Made by a program: the position numbers and the translations under genes. The notes beneath the pieces are model-generated. The model saw only the letters and a program-made list of their open reading frames with translations, was not told where the DNA came from and ran no database searches. From contig JAJEKV010000057.1 of assembly GCA_021234155.1 (NCBI GenBank), positions 1,662,300 through 1,726,299 on the forward strand: a stretch of 64,000 nucleotides of DNA. The letters run 5' to 3'. Of the stretch, positions 1 to 14,500 are shown one piece after another. How positions within the stretch are numbered: the stretch's first letter is position 1; every line of letters starts with the position of its first letter. This stretch comes from Isoetes taiwanensis (Eukaryota; Streptophyta; Lycopodiopsida; Isoetales; Isoetaceae).

Positions 1-1433
1 AACTATCCAAAATGAGACTCAAAGCGACCAGAAAATGAGACTCAAAGTAATCATGGTCGTGATTAATCTTGCAATTCATGGTATTATAATTTCTTTGTTT
101 ACATGTTTTCATATGTTTTATTTCATTAACACATTGAGACCTGGCAGAGTACTCAGAACTTCGGTCATTATTGGGTCGAAATCTGGCCAACAACGTTAGT
201 TATCATTATCGATATCATCATTACCATTAGTCCAAACATTTAAATTAAATCCCCCAAACCCCTTTGGTTTGGGTGCATATCTGCTACCTGGGTGACTCCT
301 GTAATCTAGAGTCGTTGACAGCATATTCACCTCATTCCTTAATCTATACCGCACGAAAGTTCCTCGTCAGGTATGCAAGCAATAAAATTTGTTTACACCG
401 GGCAACAAGATCTCTGCAAAATACTATAAGATTTCGTTTAATACTATATAGTGTTGATTTTACATGCAAAATACAATTATGAGGCCTGCCCCACACAATT
501 GCGGTGAATATGCACTCCAAACCAAAGGTGTGTTTATGGGATTTTAATTTAAATGTGTTGGACCCAATGGTTGTGTTAATTAACAACGATAGTTAGGTGT
601 TGGTTGTTATTGGCTGTTAAGTGTGTTGGGGATTTAATTTTTATATGTTGGATGTTACCTATTTGTGTTATGGGGTTTTTTGCCCCTTTGGGGCCTTAGG
701 GACGCCACCCAACCCCTACAGACAAAAATTTAGAATTCAAACCCTAAAACTAGAATTCATTTGAGGCTTTCATCACCGTAGCTTTGAATCTGATCACAAC
801 AAAACAACAGAACATGCTAAAAGTTACCACAAAGATGAAAGCGCATCGATCCCAATATTCGAAGTCAAAGTTCGCAAATACGTTAAAACCCCGCTATTAT
901 GCTGCTACATATTGTTACTCCGCTTACAACTATTTCTTCACAATGACAATTAGCTCTCTCAATCCATATGATATTGATGCTCCATCTCTAGCTTAAAGGT
1001 AATGCATGATTCAAATTTTATGGCTCAATTAAAGTTCCAAACCTGTATGCAATATAAAATGCTCTTGTGGCCACCGCTTGATCGATCTATGACATGGAAA
1101 AGGGCGTGGAATAATCCAATTGCCAGTGCATAAGAACTGGGCTTTGTTGAAGGGTCGGCTATGAACAATCCTACAGCCAGAATATCCAAGAGTTGGAAGC
1201 AAACAATGTAGGGCCTAAAACTTGAATCAAAGAAATCTTAGGAAGAAAACAAAAGGGGGTTTTGGCAAAGACTATCAGAATCAGAAATCAATACCTTGTA
1301 AAAACATTATGCTAACTGAAGAAACATTAAAAAATGTACCACCTTTGTGGGCGTGAGCAAAAAAAAATCCATCCTTCGCGGATAGTAAAATCCACCCAAG
1401 TAATAAGAACCAAGAGGGCAAGAAGGGAAACGC
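1..1433. other. Intergenic, no gene recognised
   Basis: Only short open frames with no recognisable protein. Two copies of a 16-base motif (AAAATGAGACTCAAAG, at 9-24 and 32-47) lie 23 bp apart at the left edge. The rest is AT-rich and has no feature I can support. Confidence 0.5.
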
Positions 1434-1580
1434 ATATGCACACATGCACATGCACATGCACATGCACTTGCACTTGCACTTGCACTTGCACATGCACAAT
1501 ATTACGCATTACGCATATACATGCATTACGTATTGATGAACATGCACATGCACATGCACACATACATGCACATGCATGCA
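1434..1580. repeat. Hexanucleotide microsatellite (CATGCA)n / (CTTGCA)n
   Basis: Imperfect tandem hexamers run from about 1434 to 1498, change from CATGCA to CTTGCA units and back, and resume at about 1541-1580. The long open frames over it on both strands (for example 1334-1834 on +) exist because a 6-bp repeat stays open in every frame; their Cys-Thr or His-Ala runs are not evidence of a protein. Confidence 0.9.
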
Positions 1581-3209
1581 GGCTACGCGCAAAGTGTTCA
1601 TGCACAAACACATGCGTAGAAGACAACAACCCTGGATTAGTTCCAACCAAATCTAAAAATCAATTCACGATAAAAGTGGTGCACTTAGAAATACTTCATT
1701 TAGTACACCCCAACGAATACAACAACGAAATCATAGAAAACCATGTGAAAAACGATAAAAATCTAAAAGAATCATATTTGCAGGCTACATATATTCATTT
1801 TCAACCAGTCAGCTTGCAAGGAGAACACCTGTGATGCATAACTTAGTGGAAGAAAACGCAAGAGGGAGAAGAGTAGATGCATTTAGAGACGGTAGCAAGC
1901 AGTTGAGCTCAAGGCCGGCCCCCTGCAGAGTGGCTACACCCATTTCGCATCTTCAAATTTATCTCAGATTCCGTTGAAGTACTGAAACATATTTCAGAAA
2001 GGAGATGGAAGCATGAGAAAATGCACGATGCTGCCTCTAAGTAGAGATCCAAGGTTGTGAAAATAAATAAGCTGAAGCTTTACTGTCGTTGAAGAAGTGA
2101 TTTCGTAAAATGATTTACAAACCGTACCGATATACAAAATAAAAACCCATTTTATTTTTAAGTTAATTTGTTTTTGGATTTTGGATTGAATGGTGTTGTA
2201 CAACAAGGATTACAACTGAACACTATGCATATTTCATGGTTTCGATTTGTAATGGAGCATTTTGTGAATGTTTATATTTATCGTGACATGACACAAATGA
2301 CGATGATGGACACAAATTCCATCATATGTTCTAGTTAAGGGCCGCCGCCCAAATGTTGGCATTTGTTAGATGTGTTTAGAGTTTTGAGTTTATTTTCTAT
2401 GCTTTTCTTATGTCATAATGCTTTATTTCTTAGGAGATTCCAGATCGCCTAACGTGACTTGCATGGTGCATGGCCTGCTCATAATTTTGTTCCGCCTGCG
2501 TGACTGCACATCGCTCATGGTAGCCGTTGTGGTTGAGCATGTTCCTCGGAGCTGCTAATTTAGAAGTCAAGCAAAAGACATTAGGTTTTAATACCATTTT
2601 ATTAGATTTTTTCATAGCTATGTGATTTTGTGTCAGCTACTACTTTCCAACAAGATTTGATAGACTAATGCAATGGACATTTATCGCTTAATTCGCATAC
2701 TTTATAATGGACAAGAATTTATGAAATTTCTACAATTATTGTCTCGAGGGACTCGTAATTGGGCAAAGAATGCATTGGTTTGTAGCATGTTGGGTAACGA
2801 AATGGTAACATATGTATGAGCATAGGCCAAACAAATGCCCCAAGTATAGAGTGTCGCATTTATTTGGTTGTTAAGCTTGGTCTTTAGATATTGGCACAAG
2901 ATTTTTACATGTCCAATCTGCAAATATTATTACCAAAAATTTCATCTACCGCTAGCATCCAATGCCTAGATTTTTCATCATTAAGCATAATGTTGTAAGA
3001 GTGGTTCAAAAATGGGGCCTATCCATTATAATGATGCATCGCTGCCTCACAGGCAAAGAAACTAAATAAATTTATGTCCGTAGTACAAGCACCGTGTGAA
3101 GTTACTTGGAAATGATTTGCATCTCAGAAGGCCAACTATGGTAATTTATATTGTTGGTGTTTATGTTGGCAACAAAGGCTATTGTACAGTCGCTTATTGT
3201 ACAAAATAA
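1581..3209. other. Intergenic, no gene recognised
   Basis: AT-rich sequence with only short frames and no motif I recognise on either strand. Confidence 0.5.
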
Positions 3210-3515
3210 AAGTCAAGCTATGTGTATTCGAATACAAACCTGTTAACGGTGATGCTACCTCGAAACAATAAAATAGTTCTTCTGATGGTGGACAAACACA
3301 TCGCTTGTCTCTAGAAAAGCAAATGCGATTCTCGAATACGTATTGCTTCTCTGGAAGGAACGCATGATTCCGTAATGGCTGTGCCCACATCTGAGCAATG
3401 TTCGTTGACGGCAATGTGTATTCCGAATACACAATGCTTTCTAGGAGATATAATGTGTATTCCCACACATTGCCCTGAAGGAAGGCATGTGTGTATTCCG
3501 AATACACTAGGTACC
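3210..3515. repeat. Palindrome-bearing minisatellite, cluster A
   Basis: A degenerate unit of about 36 bp recurs. It has the palindrome GTGTATTCCGAATACAC (clear near 3416-3432 and 3492-3508) followed by a second short inverted motif, GCCCTGAAGGAAGGC (near 3471-3485). Weaker units occur near 3216-3235 and 3330-3360. Because the unit length is divisible by three, open frames arise that encode repeated VFGIH / VYSEYT peptides; these are by-products of the repeat. The same family returns at 5305-5545. Confidence 0.75.
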
Positions 3516-5304
3516 ATGTTTTGGGAATCTAATATGCAAAGAGGAAGTTTGTGTCACGAGAACTTACTTGTGCAAATTCTCTGACATTTCTTCTAGGCTA
3601 AACTCTTATCAACAACTTTGAGAAGTCGCTTTCAAGCTCCGTGGTTTGAGAAGTCTTCCCGATTTCGCCGTATCGTAATGGTCATTTCTTTTTGGGCACG
3701 TCTCTAGGTTTTTTTCTTTGGTCAGCCCTCGCTCGGCTTTAGACCCCGTCAACATTGTAAAATATCTCGGCCTGGAGTTCCAAACTGCTCAAGAAGATTT
3801 CACGCCAAATATTGATTTGAAGGCCTGGAATACATTTGTGCTTACCTTGCCATTCTAAAGCTAATCGAATCTGGGCTGTCGGCCAATGAGAGACCGGCCA
3901 TGGCCCGCTATCGCATTCAATGGCAGGCCACACCTCCTTAAGCTCCGGCAAGGAAAACGCCGGTTTTTGTGGTTAGTCCCCACCAGAGTTTTCCTTGAAA
4001 ATTACATACTCCTCGCATAAACCCTGATCTTGTCGGCTGCAAAGCTCATCTCTTAGCCTGTACCGCTGGTCGCATTGTGGGTGTTGGTAACCATTTTTGC
4101 TTCTTCATCCGTGAAGACCATGTGAGACAGCTGCAGAGGACTGAGGAGGTACCCTGTGTTCTTTAGTCAGCCTTCCTTGCCTCAAGCTTAAGGATTCCCT
4201 CCCAAGACGAGTGAGTGTAGGTGTCGCCGCTTTCTATCATAGTCCCGGGGTTGTGCACCGCCTCCCCGGCCAACAAGGATAACTATTGTATTACATGACA
4301 TTTGATTACCTTATTCTCTTCAGTTCTTAAGTGATTTGGTGACAAATTTTATGAACTCAAGTGGCCTTTCACCACTTCATTTTCTGGAAGCTTCATCAAG
4401 GATCGCAATATCGACACCTTGCACAACCAGGCAGTTAATCTCTCCATCTTTCTGCATGTTTTGTCAACTTTTTTTTCCTTATAGCAACACTAGTGTTTTA
4501 CTCCTTACCTTCGTGAGCATCCTCTCTCGCTGTACCAGGCTCGCCTCGCTTTTTTAGGCTCTTAGCGAATTGCTCCGCCTTTGCCGCCTCTTTGGTGGTG
4601 GTGACTCATGGCTTTTCTGGACCGTGATGGACTCTCAGATTGTGATGATGCACCGCTCTGTCATCCTGTGATGACCAGGGGAAGTTCCTCGCCACAGTTT
4701 TAACGAAGTTAATGATGGCATAGCTTACATCTTGTTGAGGTAGTGAGAAACATACTGATATAGAGGTCGAGATTTACTTTCACCACTTCAAAATAGGCTT
4801 CATCAACCCGACAACCCTTGATACTGAAAAGATGGCCTCATCGACCGGACTTTACTTACCTACTACCTCGATGGTGCCTATGGCGCATAAATTCTCTCAT
4901 CGTACTCTTGCTCCAAGATCTGGAGACATGTAGGAGAGGCAGCTTCAGACTTCCATAATTTTGTAAAACCATTGAGTTTGGTGTTTCGTAGATAGGAAGC
5001 GCACTGCCTCAACCCTTCGTGGTGCGGTTTCATCGTGGATTTTAAATCTGGCCTCTTGTGTTGTTTCCTCACGCTTTGTCTCAGGCAAATTGTGTGTAAA
5101 CACGATCTTGTTAGAGAAAGCAAAGGGCAAAAACTATTCCATAAAATGTCTCTTGGGTAAAAAGGAAAACGAGGGCAAGAGGGACAAAATGCCAAAACAA
5201 AGATTGCAATCTCGACAAAACAGTCTAAACAAGTTTTGTGTGCGTAAAACGCCCTAAAGTTACTACAAAAATCACTTAAAAGTAACCTTACAAAACATAA
5301 GATG
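3516..5304. other. Between minisatellite clusters, no gene recognised
   Basis: No protein family could be recognised in six frames. Stretches are pyrimidine-rich and fairly GC-balanced (3600-4900), which may be an old transposon body, but I see no RT, integrase or transposase motif. Confidence 0.4.
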
Positions 5305-5545
5305 AAAGTGTATTCCGATCACACTCGCCTCGAGTGAAAGCGGAAGTGTATTCCAGACACACTTACGCCTCGAGGAAGGCGGTGTATTCCGACACCTGGG
5401 CGCTGCTAGAGCCCCTGGACACTGCTCGAGGCGATGCCTCGCTGAATACACTGCCTCAATTGGCGAAAGGCAGACCCGATCACACTTCACGCCGAGAGGC
5501 TGGGCGTAAGGTGTATTCCTGTGGAATACAGAAACAGACACACAC
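5305..5545. repeat. Palindrome-bearing minisatellite, cluster B
   Basis: At least five GTGTATTCC-type units (near 5309, 5346, 5382, 5439 in reverse, 5510) alternate with a GCCTCGAG...GGC motif (5327-5334, 5367-5380). This is the same two-palindrome unit as cluster A, 1.8 kb away, but more GC-rich. One junction, near 5510-5530, forms a local inverted repeat (GTGTATTCC followed by GGAATACAG). Confidence 0.75.
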
Positions 5546-8500
5546 AAATGATTGTACCTTGCACTTTCACCACCCATGTTTCTATGTGTATCTATCACGC
5601 CTCAATATTATAATCGGCGTGCGTACCGGCCGCGATCAAATTTCGTAGACTGAATACGAATCAAGGCTTGTAAATTTTAAAGGTGTCCATTCCGCCTTGC
5701 TCGTTTATGTGAAGTAAACACGCTTGGCCTTAATACCGCTTCTAGTGTGTATCTCGGAATAGCTTTAGTTTGGCCTTTCGCTAATTGTTGCAGAACTTCT
5801 ACTTGTACTAGAAGTGGCTTGTATTCGAATAAGAAAAGCTCCTCGTTAAGAGAGTAAAACATTCTCTCAAACTCTGCTAAATCGCTTTGCGCTCTTAAGA
5901 TGACAAACCGCCTGGCCAACAAACTTCCACCACCTTCGTTGTCTCAAGCTCGCTCTAGTTCTCGAGGACACACCTCGGACCAACGCCGCTTCTTCCAAGA
6001 CCGGTATCTCCGACCCCACCCCACTTCATCGCTCTTGCTTCTTTGAAGAGACACCCCCAGTCCAAAGACGTAATGTACTCCACCAATTCTTCCAACCGCT
6101 GAATAAGTCCAAGAGGACTTGAACCTGGATCTCCTTCCAAAGCATCACCACCCGGCCCCGAGCATGTCACCACCACCCTTCTGCTCCATCCCGGACCTAC
6201 GTATTCCACAACAAAGGGTGCTCACATCAAGCTAATAATTTTGTAGTTTCGCTACTGCAAATACAAGGAACATGTAAAAATACGGTGACCGTGGAGATTC
6301 ACTAAGCAATTTTTCTCACCGTGACTTCACTACAAAATGAGGTATCATGCTCTAGCATGCACTCACACAATCTACATGACACATGGATTTGCAGACCCAA
6401 ATCATTTAAAGGAGATGTTTGCAGAACTCCTCAAGATGGTATAAGAACAATTGATGCTGGAAATTCTTATGGCCATCACCATCCTTTAACATCAGACCGC
6501 TTATTCCGGAACAACTTCACGTGGTCTGTTTTCCCTCTGCCACACCACCGTGATGCAGGAAGTCACCCCCGTGAGTAGAAGTTTCATCGTAAGATGAAGA
6601 CACCAACGAGGAGCAAAAAGATTACATGTTCTACCAATCTTCAAAGAAATTCAAGGTACTCGGTTTGAGGGCTTGCTCCTCCCAGAAGAAGGAAGAAAAT
6701 CTTATGGATGGAAATTACAAAATGAGGAGACTTTTGAGAACTAAACGTCCTCATTGGGTTGCAACAGATTTAACATGGCCAACTACGAGCGCTAGGAGAC
6801 AACCACAGCTCCACGACATCATGCACTGTAATCGCCTACTTAGCTTATCATGTAAGCACTGCATCGTTAAATACCTTCTTGCACTACATTAACCGGCCAA
6901 GAAGTTTGCCGAATGTTTTATGGTTGTCCACCGCTTAGGGTCCACAAGAATGTTCAGAATACACAAAAGATCGGATAAAAATCCAAAGCAAAGCAACCCA
7001 TGATCATTGTGGGACTCCAAGAAGAGCTGTAACCATGCTGCCCTGTCATATATGGATGCCGGAGAAATATTTTAGAGGAAACATGTGAGAAGTTACCTAA
7101 CAAAGCACATAAAATATTTAATCATAACATCACCAAAAGATGTTTTAATGAGTACAAAGAGACTTCCTGCACCCAGCTTCAGCACATCTCTTTACTCACA
7201 CTTCACCAGACCGTGGAAAAGTGAATTGGCCTCAGGAAATTCCTAGAAACATAGAATGTCCGCTTCAGTTCGTGAGGTGTGTGTGCGTAATTAAAAGAGT
7301 CAAACGAAACCCAGAAGACAGGGTCGAAGTGGAAGTCTTATGTGTTCAACTTACTGTTCTGAGGAAATGCTTTATTCCCGGCCTCTTCGCGATATTGTGC
7401 ATGCATCCCTTGCTGCATAATCGTGAACAACAAGCAAAAGGGTAGTGGAAAGCTTAAGCGAAGCATAGAAAAGCTCTGAACGCTCCACCCAATATATATG
7501 TCTCATAGATTGATGAATGGACTAAAAACAATTACATTTTGAAACATTCCTAAAAGATGTGAGGAATGTTTTGTTAAGGTCCCAAATTTGTAGGAGCTAT
7601 GGTCTTCAAAGAAGTCTAAGAAAACAAAAGTATTTTGATTTATCCAAACTTGTATGCGGACCAACCTCACAATTATAATTTTTAATAAGGTCCTCAAAGC
7701 AAGAGCACCACTACCTGTTTATCTCAACTCTGACAATACTGCTAAGGAGAGCAAGAATCAAACACTTTGCGTGCATCGCATATGTTAGTGGAGTTGTGAT
7801 CTTGTGAAAGTGAAGCTCGGTTTCACTGTGCCACACTCAAGGATTTACTGACCAAATGTTCAAGCAGATTTTCTGTATACCAGAAGGAAGAAGGCTTCTC
7901 TGCCTTCCTTCTTTAGTCTGGAATTATTGAAGATTCTTACACCCCATCTAAAGGCTTCCATCTTCTTAAAAGAGACCGATTTCAGAGTTTGTTTTCTCTC
8001 AATTGTAGAGAAATGTCGCGGAATGCTTGAATGATCTCACCTTCAACATCATATCAAGTTCTACTTGAAGGATGGCCAAAGCTTCTCACAGAAGAAGTAT
8101 ACTACAACCAAGGAACGGAGTCCACCAGAGGGATTACGCCTCCTTAAATATACCCGACACTTCCTCATAACGTACGAGCAACTTCCTCAAAATCCTAAGG
8201 AGTCCAAGGTAATAGTGCAATTCTAGAGTCCTTAAAAGCCATTGAAAATGGAATTTCGTGCTTTAAGTACTTAGAAGAAGATCAATGATGTGGTGGAGTA
8301 ATTTCTCGAATGGTAAATTCGAAGTTGTACAAAAATATAGCTCTAAGATGCTTGCAAAGAACCATTTCAATGGCCTAACACCTTCCATCAACCCCAAGAC
8401 TAAGGCCCTACAAAGGTATACATTTGCACCTCAGTAGAAGATGATCGAGGATCAGCGGCCCTGGACCAAGACGCAGAATGAGTTCTCCAAGGTAATATCA

Positions 8501-11483
8501 CGTAAATTACCAAAGGTATGCTAATTGCTCTTCCGATCGAGGAGGGCCAGGACAAAGGTCGACTGCCTGATAGCAAAAGTGTCGACATGTACCAAGGAGG
8601 AAGAAGCTTTAGTCACTAAAATCCCAAGATTCATTGGCTTGGAAAGTCAAATACTAAATGTTTTGAAGGGTAGATACGAGTTAGAAATGAGAAGCCAAGG
8701 AAAAGGGAGAAAGTCCAAGAAGGTGGGTTGTAGGGACGAAATAACCTTTAATGACGCACTATATTGTGCTATGATTTTAAATTGAATTGGCTAAGACTAT
8801 CAATTTAGTTTGGGCAAGCTTGTACTGCCGAAGAAGATGATGAATAAGGTGGTGACAATGCTTCACCGTCTGCTGATAGTGTGTGATGAGGGAAGATAAC
8901 TCAAGTAATTTCCCCAGTGACAGTTGAAAGAAGTGTGAAGGTGATGACGATGGCATAAATGAATATGGAAGACGCCCCGGATCCTCTCTCATGCTGTTGT
9001 CGCACGATATAGCAAGACGATTTAACGACTAATATGGGTTCCATACCCCTAGTTTAAAAGTACTTAACACGCTTTTGTATTTGTTAAATATTTGTAAAAT
9101 ATGAAATACGTGATTTCTAATAGATATAGTATGGCACTTCATGCCAATTTTTAAAATAAACAAATCAAATAGTCAATTACAATGGATTTCTTCACGCAAT
9201 AGACCATACTATAGTCCTTATAAATATTTGTTTTCTTCAAAACTTTAGCTAAGAGAAGCAAGTATTTAATGTTTGCCTCCTTCTTATAACCAGTTTATCA
9301 CCATGCTGCACCAAGAATTGTTGCAATATCCAAATTTTAGGTGCAAGAAGATAGGAAAAGAAACAAGAACTTCAGGAAAATACCAACGCAATACATGATC
9401 CCACTTTCATGTCCCATGAGTATATATCGAGAAAGACAAATCATTTGTGAAATAATATCTCTAGCGGTATGTGATCTCACTCTGATGTTCTATAATTATC
9501 TATCAAGAATGAAATCACTTTGCTATTACCTTTCCTCCTTTTGAAATTAGGACCATAGAAATGCGTCTCTCGCATATTTTTACAAATACCACATTTGACT
9601 ACATGGGTCGTAAATGATAAGATAAAACAAAAGATGATCACACCATACTTGATATATTTTGCTTAAAATATTATTCTGGTTTAATTGACGAATTGTATGC
9701 ACTTGTTCCATTAAGCCGTGATACTTTAATCCTAATGCATTACAGGAGACACTATGGTTCAGCGGCAGCAATTTCTCAAAGCATTTAGCTTATTTGCCCG
9801 AAGCGGTCAGTTTATGGTGTTAGATCTCAGCTCTAGAACCTTTTCTTGATGCACATTTCAAGGTAAGCGATATACCTTTGGCCATACACCTAATCATGAT
9901 CGGGCACTATTTTACTTGATTGAGGCAAGCATATTATCTCCTTGAATTATCTTTATAATGCGAGGGCCTTGCAACCCTTTGGTTTACCTACATTTAGTTT
10001 GTCAATGGCCCTTCCCTAGGAGAGTAATTGAAGAAACATACATCAAATTTAGTGGATTGTCCCATTACCTCTTCCACAGGGAAGTATTCTTTGGTTGGAG
10101 ACATCAAAAGAAATGTTCTATGAGGCTTTAAACCTGCCGGTCGCGGTGAGGGGTGAACTTGTATCACCATCATATTTAAAAGTTCGCGGAGCTACTAAAC
10201 GTAGAGAATGTTCACATGTGGATGTCTCCTAAATGTCCTTTTCTTCTCTAATGCGAAATATATGGCTCGGTGATATGGATTGCGATTGAGCGGCAAGTGC
10301 AACGGGGCAATCAAGATTTTTTCATCAGAGCCCTTTTTGCTAGCAATGACACTTACACGGTAGCATAGGTTGACGCACAAGATCCAACGCGGTATGGGTT
10401 AGCCAAGATCCGACTTCTTTTGACCTATCCCCTTGGTCCAATGGTCCTTGCCTAGATATTTGTTTTAGTCTTGCCTCGCTTTTCATCGCCTTTAAGTGAG
10501 GATGTAATATAGTTGTATATGGTATTTAAGCCAACTATTGATTTCAATACAACTAGGTACAAAACGACATTCTTCCGGAAAATTATTATACCCACCCCTT
10601 GAACTCACAATTCATACGGTTTGGCCACCTATTTCTTTATCGAGGGTGCTATACCATGATTGGTGAACTTGGAATACTAACCACACCATCCACTTTGCAT
10701 TTGGTATTAGTTCTTTCGACTAAACATAACCTGAGAGACTACTCTGAATTATTCACCACACGCAATTTGCCTAGACTTGAAGGTTGTGGTGCCCTAGCGA
10801 GAATTTGTAAAGATGGTTTAGCAGATGGAAGCTGCAAAACCGAGTTGCCCTCTCTATTGGTAGATAGCGTTGACAAAAAGCGAAAGCTATTTTGTCCTAG
10901 AGATATTGGGATAACCATCCATGTTGTAAACTATCTTGTACATTTAGGTACTGAAAGCAGTGAGAGTTGCCCTCTACATTGAGCCGAGATCTTCGAGAGT
11001 AGAAATACGTTTATGCAGTGTATCACGGATAAACAACATTATTAGACATTACAATTCAAATCAAGAAGCATATTGTGAAATAGATTGCAGTGGGTATGTA
11101 TATGCAAAAGCGGTCACAGGTGGAAACGGCGGTTTGGGAGATGGTTCAAAATAAGGCATAACTCGATGTCACCTTTATCGAAGGAAGGGATGATTTGAAT
11201 TTCATCGATTAATTACTTTTATGAGCTACTCCTTCGCCCTGTTTGCTCTAATCTTTGCATTTAGACAATCTTACGCTGTAAAGACTCCTTGGTGCAAACT
11301 CAGCCTTGCAAAAACTAGATGAATAATACCTCTTGTTAGTCGCAAAATTTGAGAAAAGAACGAAAAACATTAACGCACGAGGCTACGCACTAGGCGGGCC
11401 GAGATGATATCCGCAGAACTGCATCGTCGAGGTAGCATTTTTAAACCGGCCTCTATTAGTTTAGAATTAGCGAAGAGGAAAAG
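5546..11483. other. Long intergenic span, no gene recognised
   Basis: Nearly 6 kb without a recognisable coding region. Open frames of 60-127 codons occur (for example 8525-8785 and 10599-10982, both +), but none shows a domain, a repeat of residues or a splice-flanked exon that I can support. Probably decayed repeat sequence. Confidence 0.45.
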
Positions 11484-11502
11484 CGAGAGAGAGAGAGAGA
11501 GG
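11484..11502. repeat. (GA)n microsatellite
   Basis: A short perfect GA dinucleotide run in otherwise unique sequence. Confidence 0.85.
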
Positions 11503-14500
11503 GAAAATTGTGAAGCGGGGTTTTTCCCCTTGTTTTTCTTTCTTTTTTAATCTAAATGTCATTTGGCCCAATTTTTTGTATTTAAGGCATTTGGTAGTTT
11601 TTGGGTTAATCATTATATACATATTTTATGGATCAATGCGTTAAGAATGCGATTATTAAACAAAGTATTGGAAGTTGGCAAAACAACTTTAAAGGTATGA
11701 AATGCGGTATAGTACTATGCAAAGTATTGCCTCGTGCCGGAGGGTAAAATCTGGCGTCGCGTAAACAACAACGCTCTCTCATCACTCCTCACACTTTTGC
11801 ACATAAGCGAGGTCTTAGAAAAAGGCTGTAAATTTTGTACATGTGAATATGAAGATTCTATCTTCAAATTTTGAGAAACCACCACGGTTCAATTGAGACT
11901 TACTTCAATTTTTGTTAAATATTTTATCCTCTGAAATTAGAGTTTCTCTCTTAAAACATACTTTAAGAACATTCTATTTGCTAAGAGCGACCTTTAAAAG
12001 TCAATTCTTTGGTTGCAAAAAAAATTAGTCATTTTGAGTCAAATAGAATTTCATGCATCTTTTTTTTTTTAACCTGGTTTGCCTTTTTGGTTAAAAAAAG
12101 GGAATCTTGAGGAATATTCCTTTTGCTCTCGTTCAATGATTTGCTCTCTGGATTTAATACATGATTTTGTTATGTGATCCACATGTCGATTGGATCTTTG
12201 CCTAATTGGTGGCGTTAAATACTATCTATCTATCTTTTGGTGAACAATAGAATATCATAAATACAGGATACTAAGTAGGCATATTTGATAGGATTATATA
12301 TGCTTATGAAGGAATTTTTATGCAGTTGGCAAGACAACTAGAATTCCTTATTGGTAGAAATAATAAGGGCCCAAACACAATGCTCTAAGCACTTGACATC
12401 ATGATGTTTAAGACGAGCGACGTAATGGTGATGATATATAAGCGACTTGCAATTCAAGCACTATCACAGAACAATGCTCTTCACGGTAACTTGATTTGGC
12501 GTTTAATAAATCTTTAAGATATTTACCTTGGCAAGAACTGCACGGTCCTTGCCAAGCTAAGATTGTAATGCTTGACATGTGAGATGTGCTATGGAATGCA
12601 TATGATATCTATCCATTACTTATTATTCATATTTAAGATCCTCGATATGACATAACCCAACTTCGTCGTACAAGTTAAGGTAATGATTGAAGTTGAGCGG
12701 TTTAGTTTTCCTAGATTACTAATTTGGCTATCATTGAGTGTCTGACCTCGGTCGATAATGCCATTTTCTGAGGGTTATGTTCATTTTTTAATAGCTTGTC
12801 CATTTGCTTAATACATCCCGAAATCTTGCTATTGTAGACTCACTAAGGAATATGTCAAAGGGTATTTTTCACGATTTTAAGTAAAGTTTCTTGTGCCACA
12901 TTCATAATTTCTCTTATAATTCTTGAGAAAAGAGAATTTGGCGGCGATGGTTATTTCATCTAACTTTCTGTGAAGTCTCATCTGATTGTGTCTAACAACA
13001 GTGTAATGGGTTAATTAACAACTTTGTGCTTGGAATATAGTGCGTTAAAGCATATGACTAAATCACAAGTCGATCACATTAGATTTTGGCAAATGTATGA
13101 TTACTTCGATTGGGCTTAATCGGACGGCGATGTTATAGGTACCTGCTGGATTGCTTGACAAGTGGAAGGGTGGTTTGTCTAGATAGTAGCTGGCCGTTGC
13201 GAGAATATTAGCGAGGTGATTTGCAATAACATTAAATTGAAAGCCATATCACACCCAAAATATCACGAGGCTTTTATTTTGACATTGGCAATAATAGGTG
13301 TCCACTTCTAAACATTGATTCTTGCCCGGCATGGTGAGCTTTTGAAGGGCCAAGAATTGGTTTATGACCAATATCATGTGATATGAGAAAATTGAAGGAG
13401 AAGGTGCTTGAGTGTATGTTAACCAGTCATCACTACATATAATGGTCTTGGCTAGGCCTAGGTGAAGAATTTATCCCGTTCCGTTGGGTATCTAGTAAAT
13501 CATATTTATCTTACACTAGGACTACTTGCTGATTGAATTCAAAATTATGGTTTGAACTTAAGTTCACTTATGGCTCAAAGATTAAGCTTACCCAAGTTGG
13601 GCATTCAATAGCTAAATCATTGTTGGCATGGAAAAAATTAGTGGCTATTAATGGCTAAATGGCGATTTTAGGGGTCTGGAGCAATTTTGCTTGAGAATTT
13701 TATAAAGGGAGATTTCTTTTAAAAAATAAAAAATAGCCATAAGTTAAAACAAAGTACTCCGGTATTTTTTAGGATTAGCCAAACTATTTCCCCCCTTTTC
13801 CCTAAAGAAAAGAGGGATTAGCCTTTTAATATTACAATAATTACATATTAAATCAACCAATAATAAGCGAAATGAATTCTTATTATAGACTTTTACACAT
13901 CCCAACACCATCATCATTGATACTAGTTTTCAAACTATGATTTTTTATTACATATACCATATATGCATCTTCAAAATTGGCAAAGATGGCCAATATTCCT
14001 CTAGATGCCCAGAGTTGGTTCCTGGATGGTGGGGTTGGTTGGGACATCAGACTATGGAATATTTATAAGCTATGTTGTGAGCTTATGTTAAAGATTTTTA
14101 ATATTATTGTATGTTCATGATTGTTGATTATTATTGTAATTGTAGTACAATATATCTAAAACTAAAATTTATATTTTTCGCTTTCTAGTTAGAAAAAATA
14201 GTCAAGTGAAAGTTTATAATACTTAATTCAAAGGTTTGCTTAGTACAAATACATATAAATGTAGTGATAATAATAACTTTAGCCAAATGTATATCGTAAA
14301 ATCTTTGTAAAATTTACGAAAAATAGCCAAACTAGTTTTTATGGAAAATAATAGGATACCAATTTTTTCTCGATTGTTGGAGCAGGTTAAATTGGCCCCT
14401 CTACCTCGTTACAGCGGCATGCCATAAATATTCTTATTGTGATCAAGGTGTCAAAACATAAGTCGGTCATAAAATGATTTGGTAACGATTATATCACCTG

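Noticed and set aside
1334-1834. 166-codon open frame on + and a 107-codon frame on - over the hexamer tract
   Set aside because: Open only because a 6-bp repeat has no stops in these frames; composition is pure repeat (Cys-Thr, His-Ala) with no domain.
3136-3517. Open frames with repeated VFGIH / VYSEYT peptides
   Set aside because: Direct product of the 36-bp minisatellite, present on both strands, with no flanking gene structure.
3210-5545. CRISPR-like array
   Set aside because: Palindromic repeats recur, but spacing is irregular, spacers are not unique and the context is plant nuclear DNA.
10599-10982. 127-codon open frame on +
   Set aside because: No domain, codon pattern or splice context that I can recognise; too weak to list as a gene.
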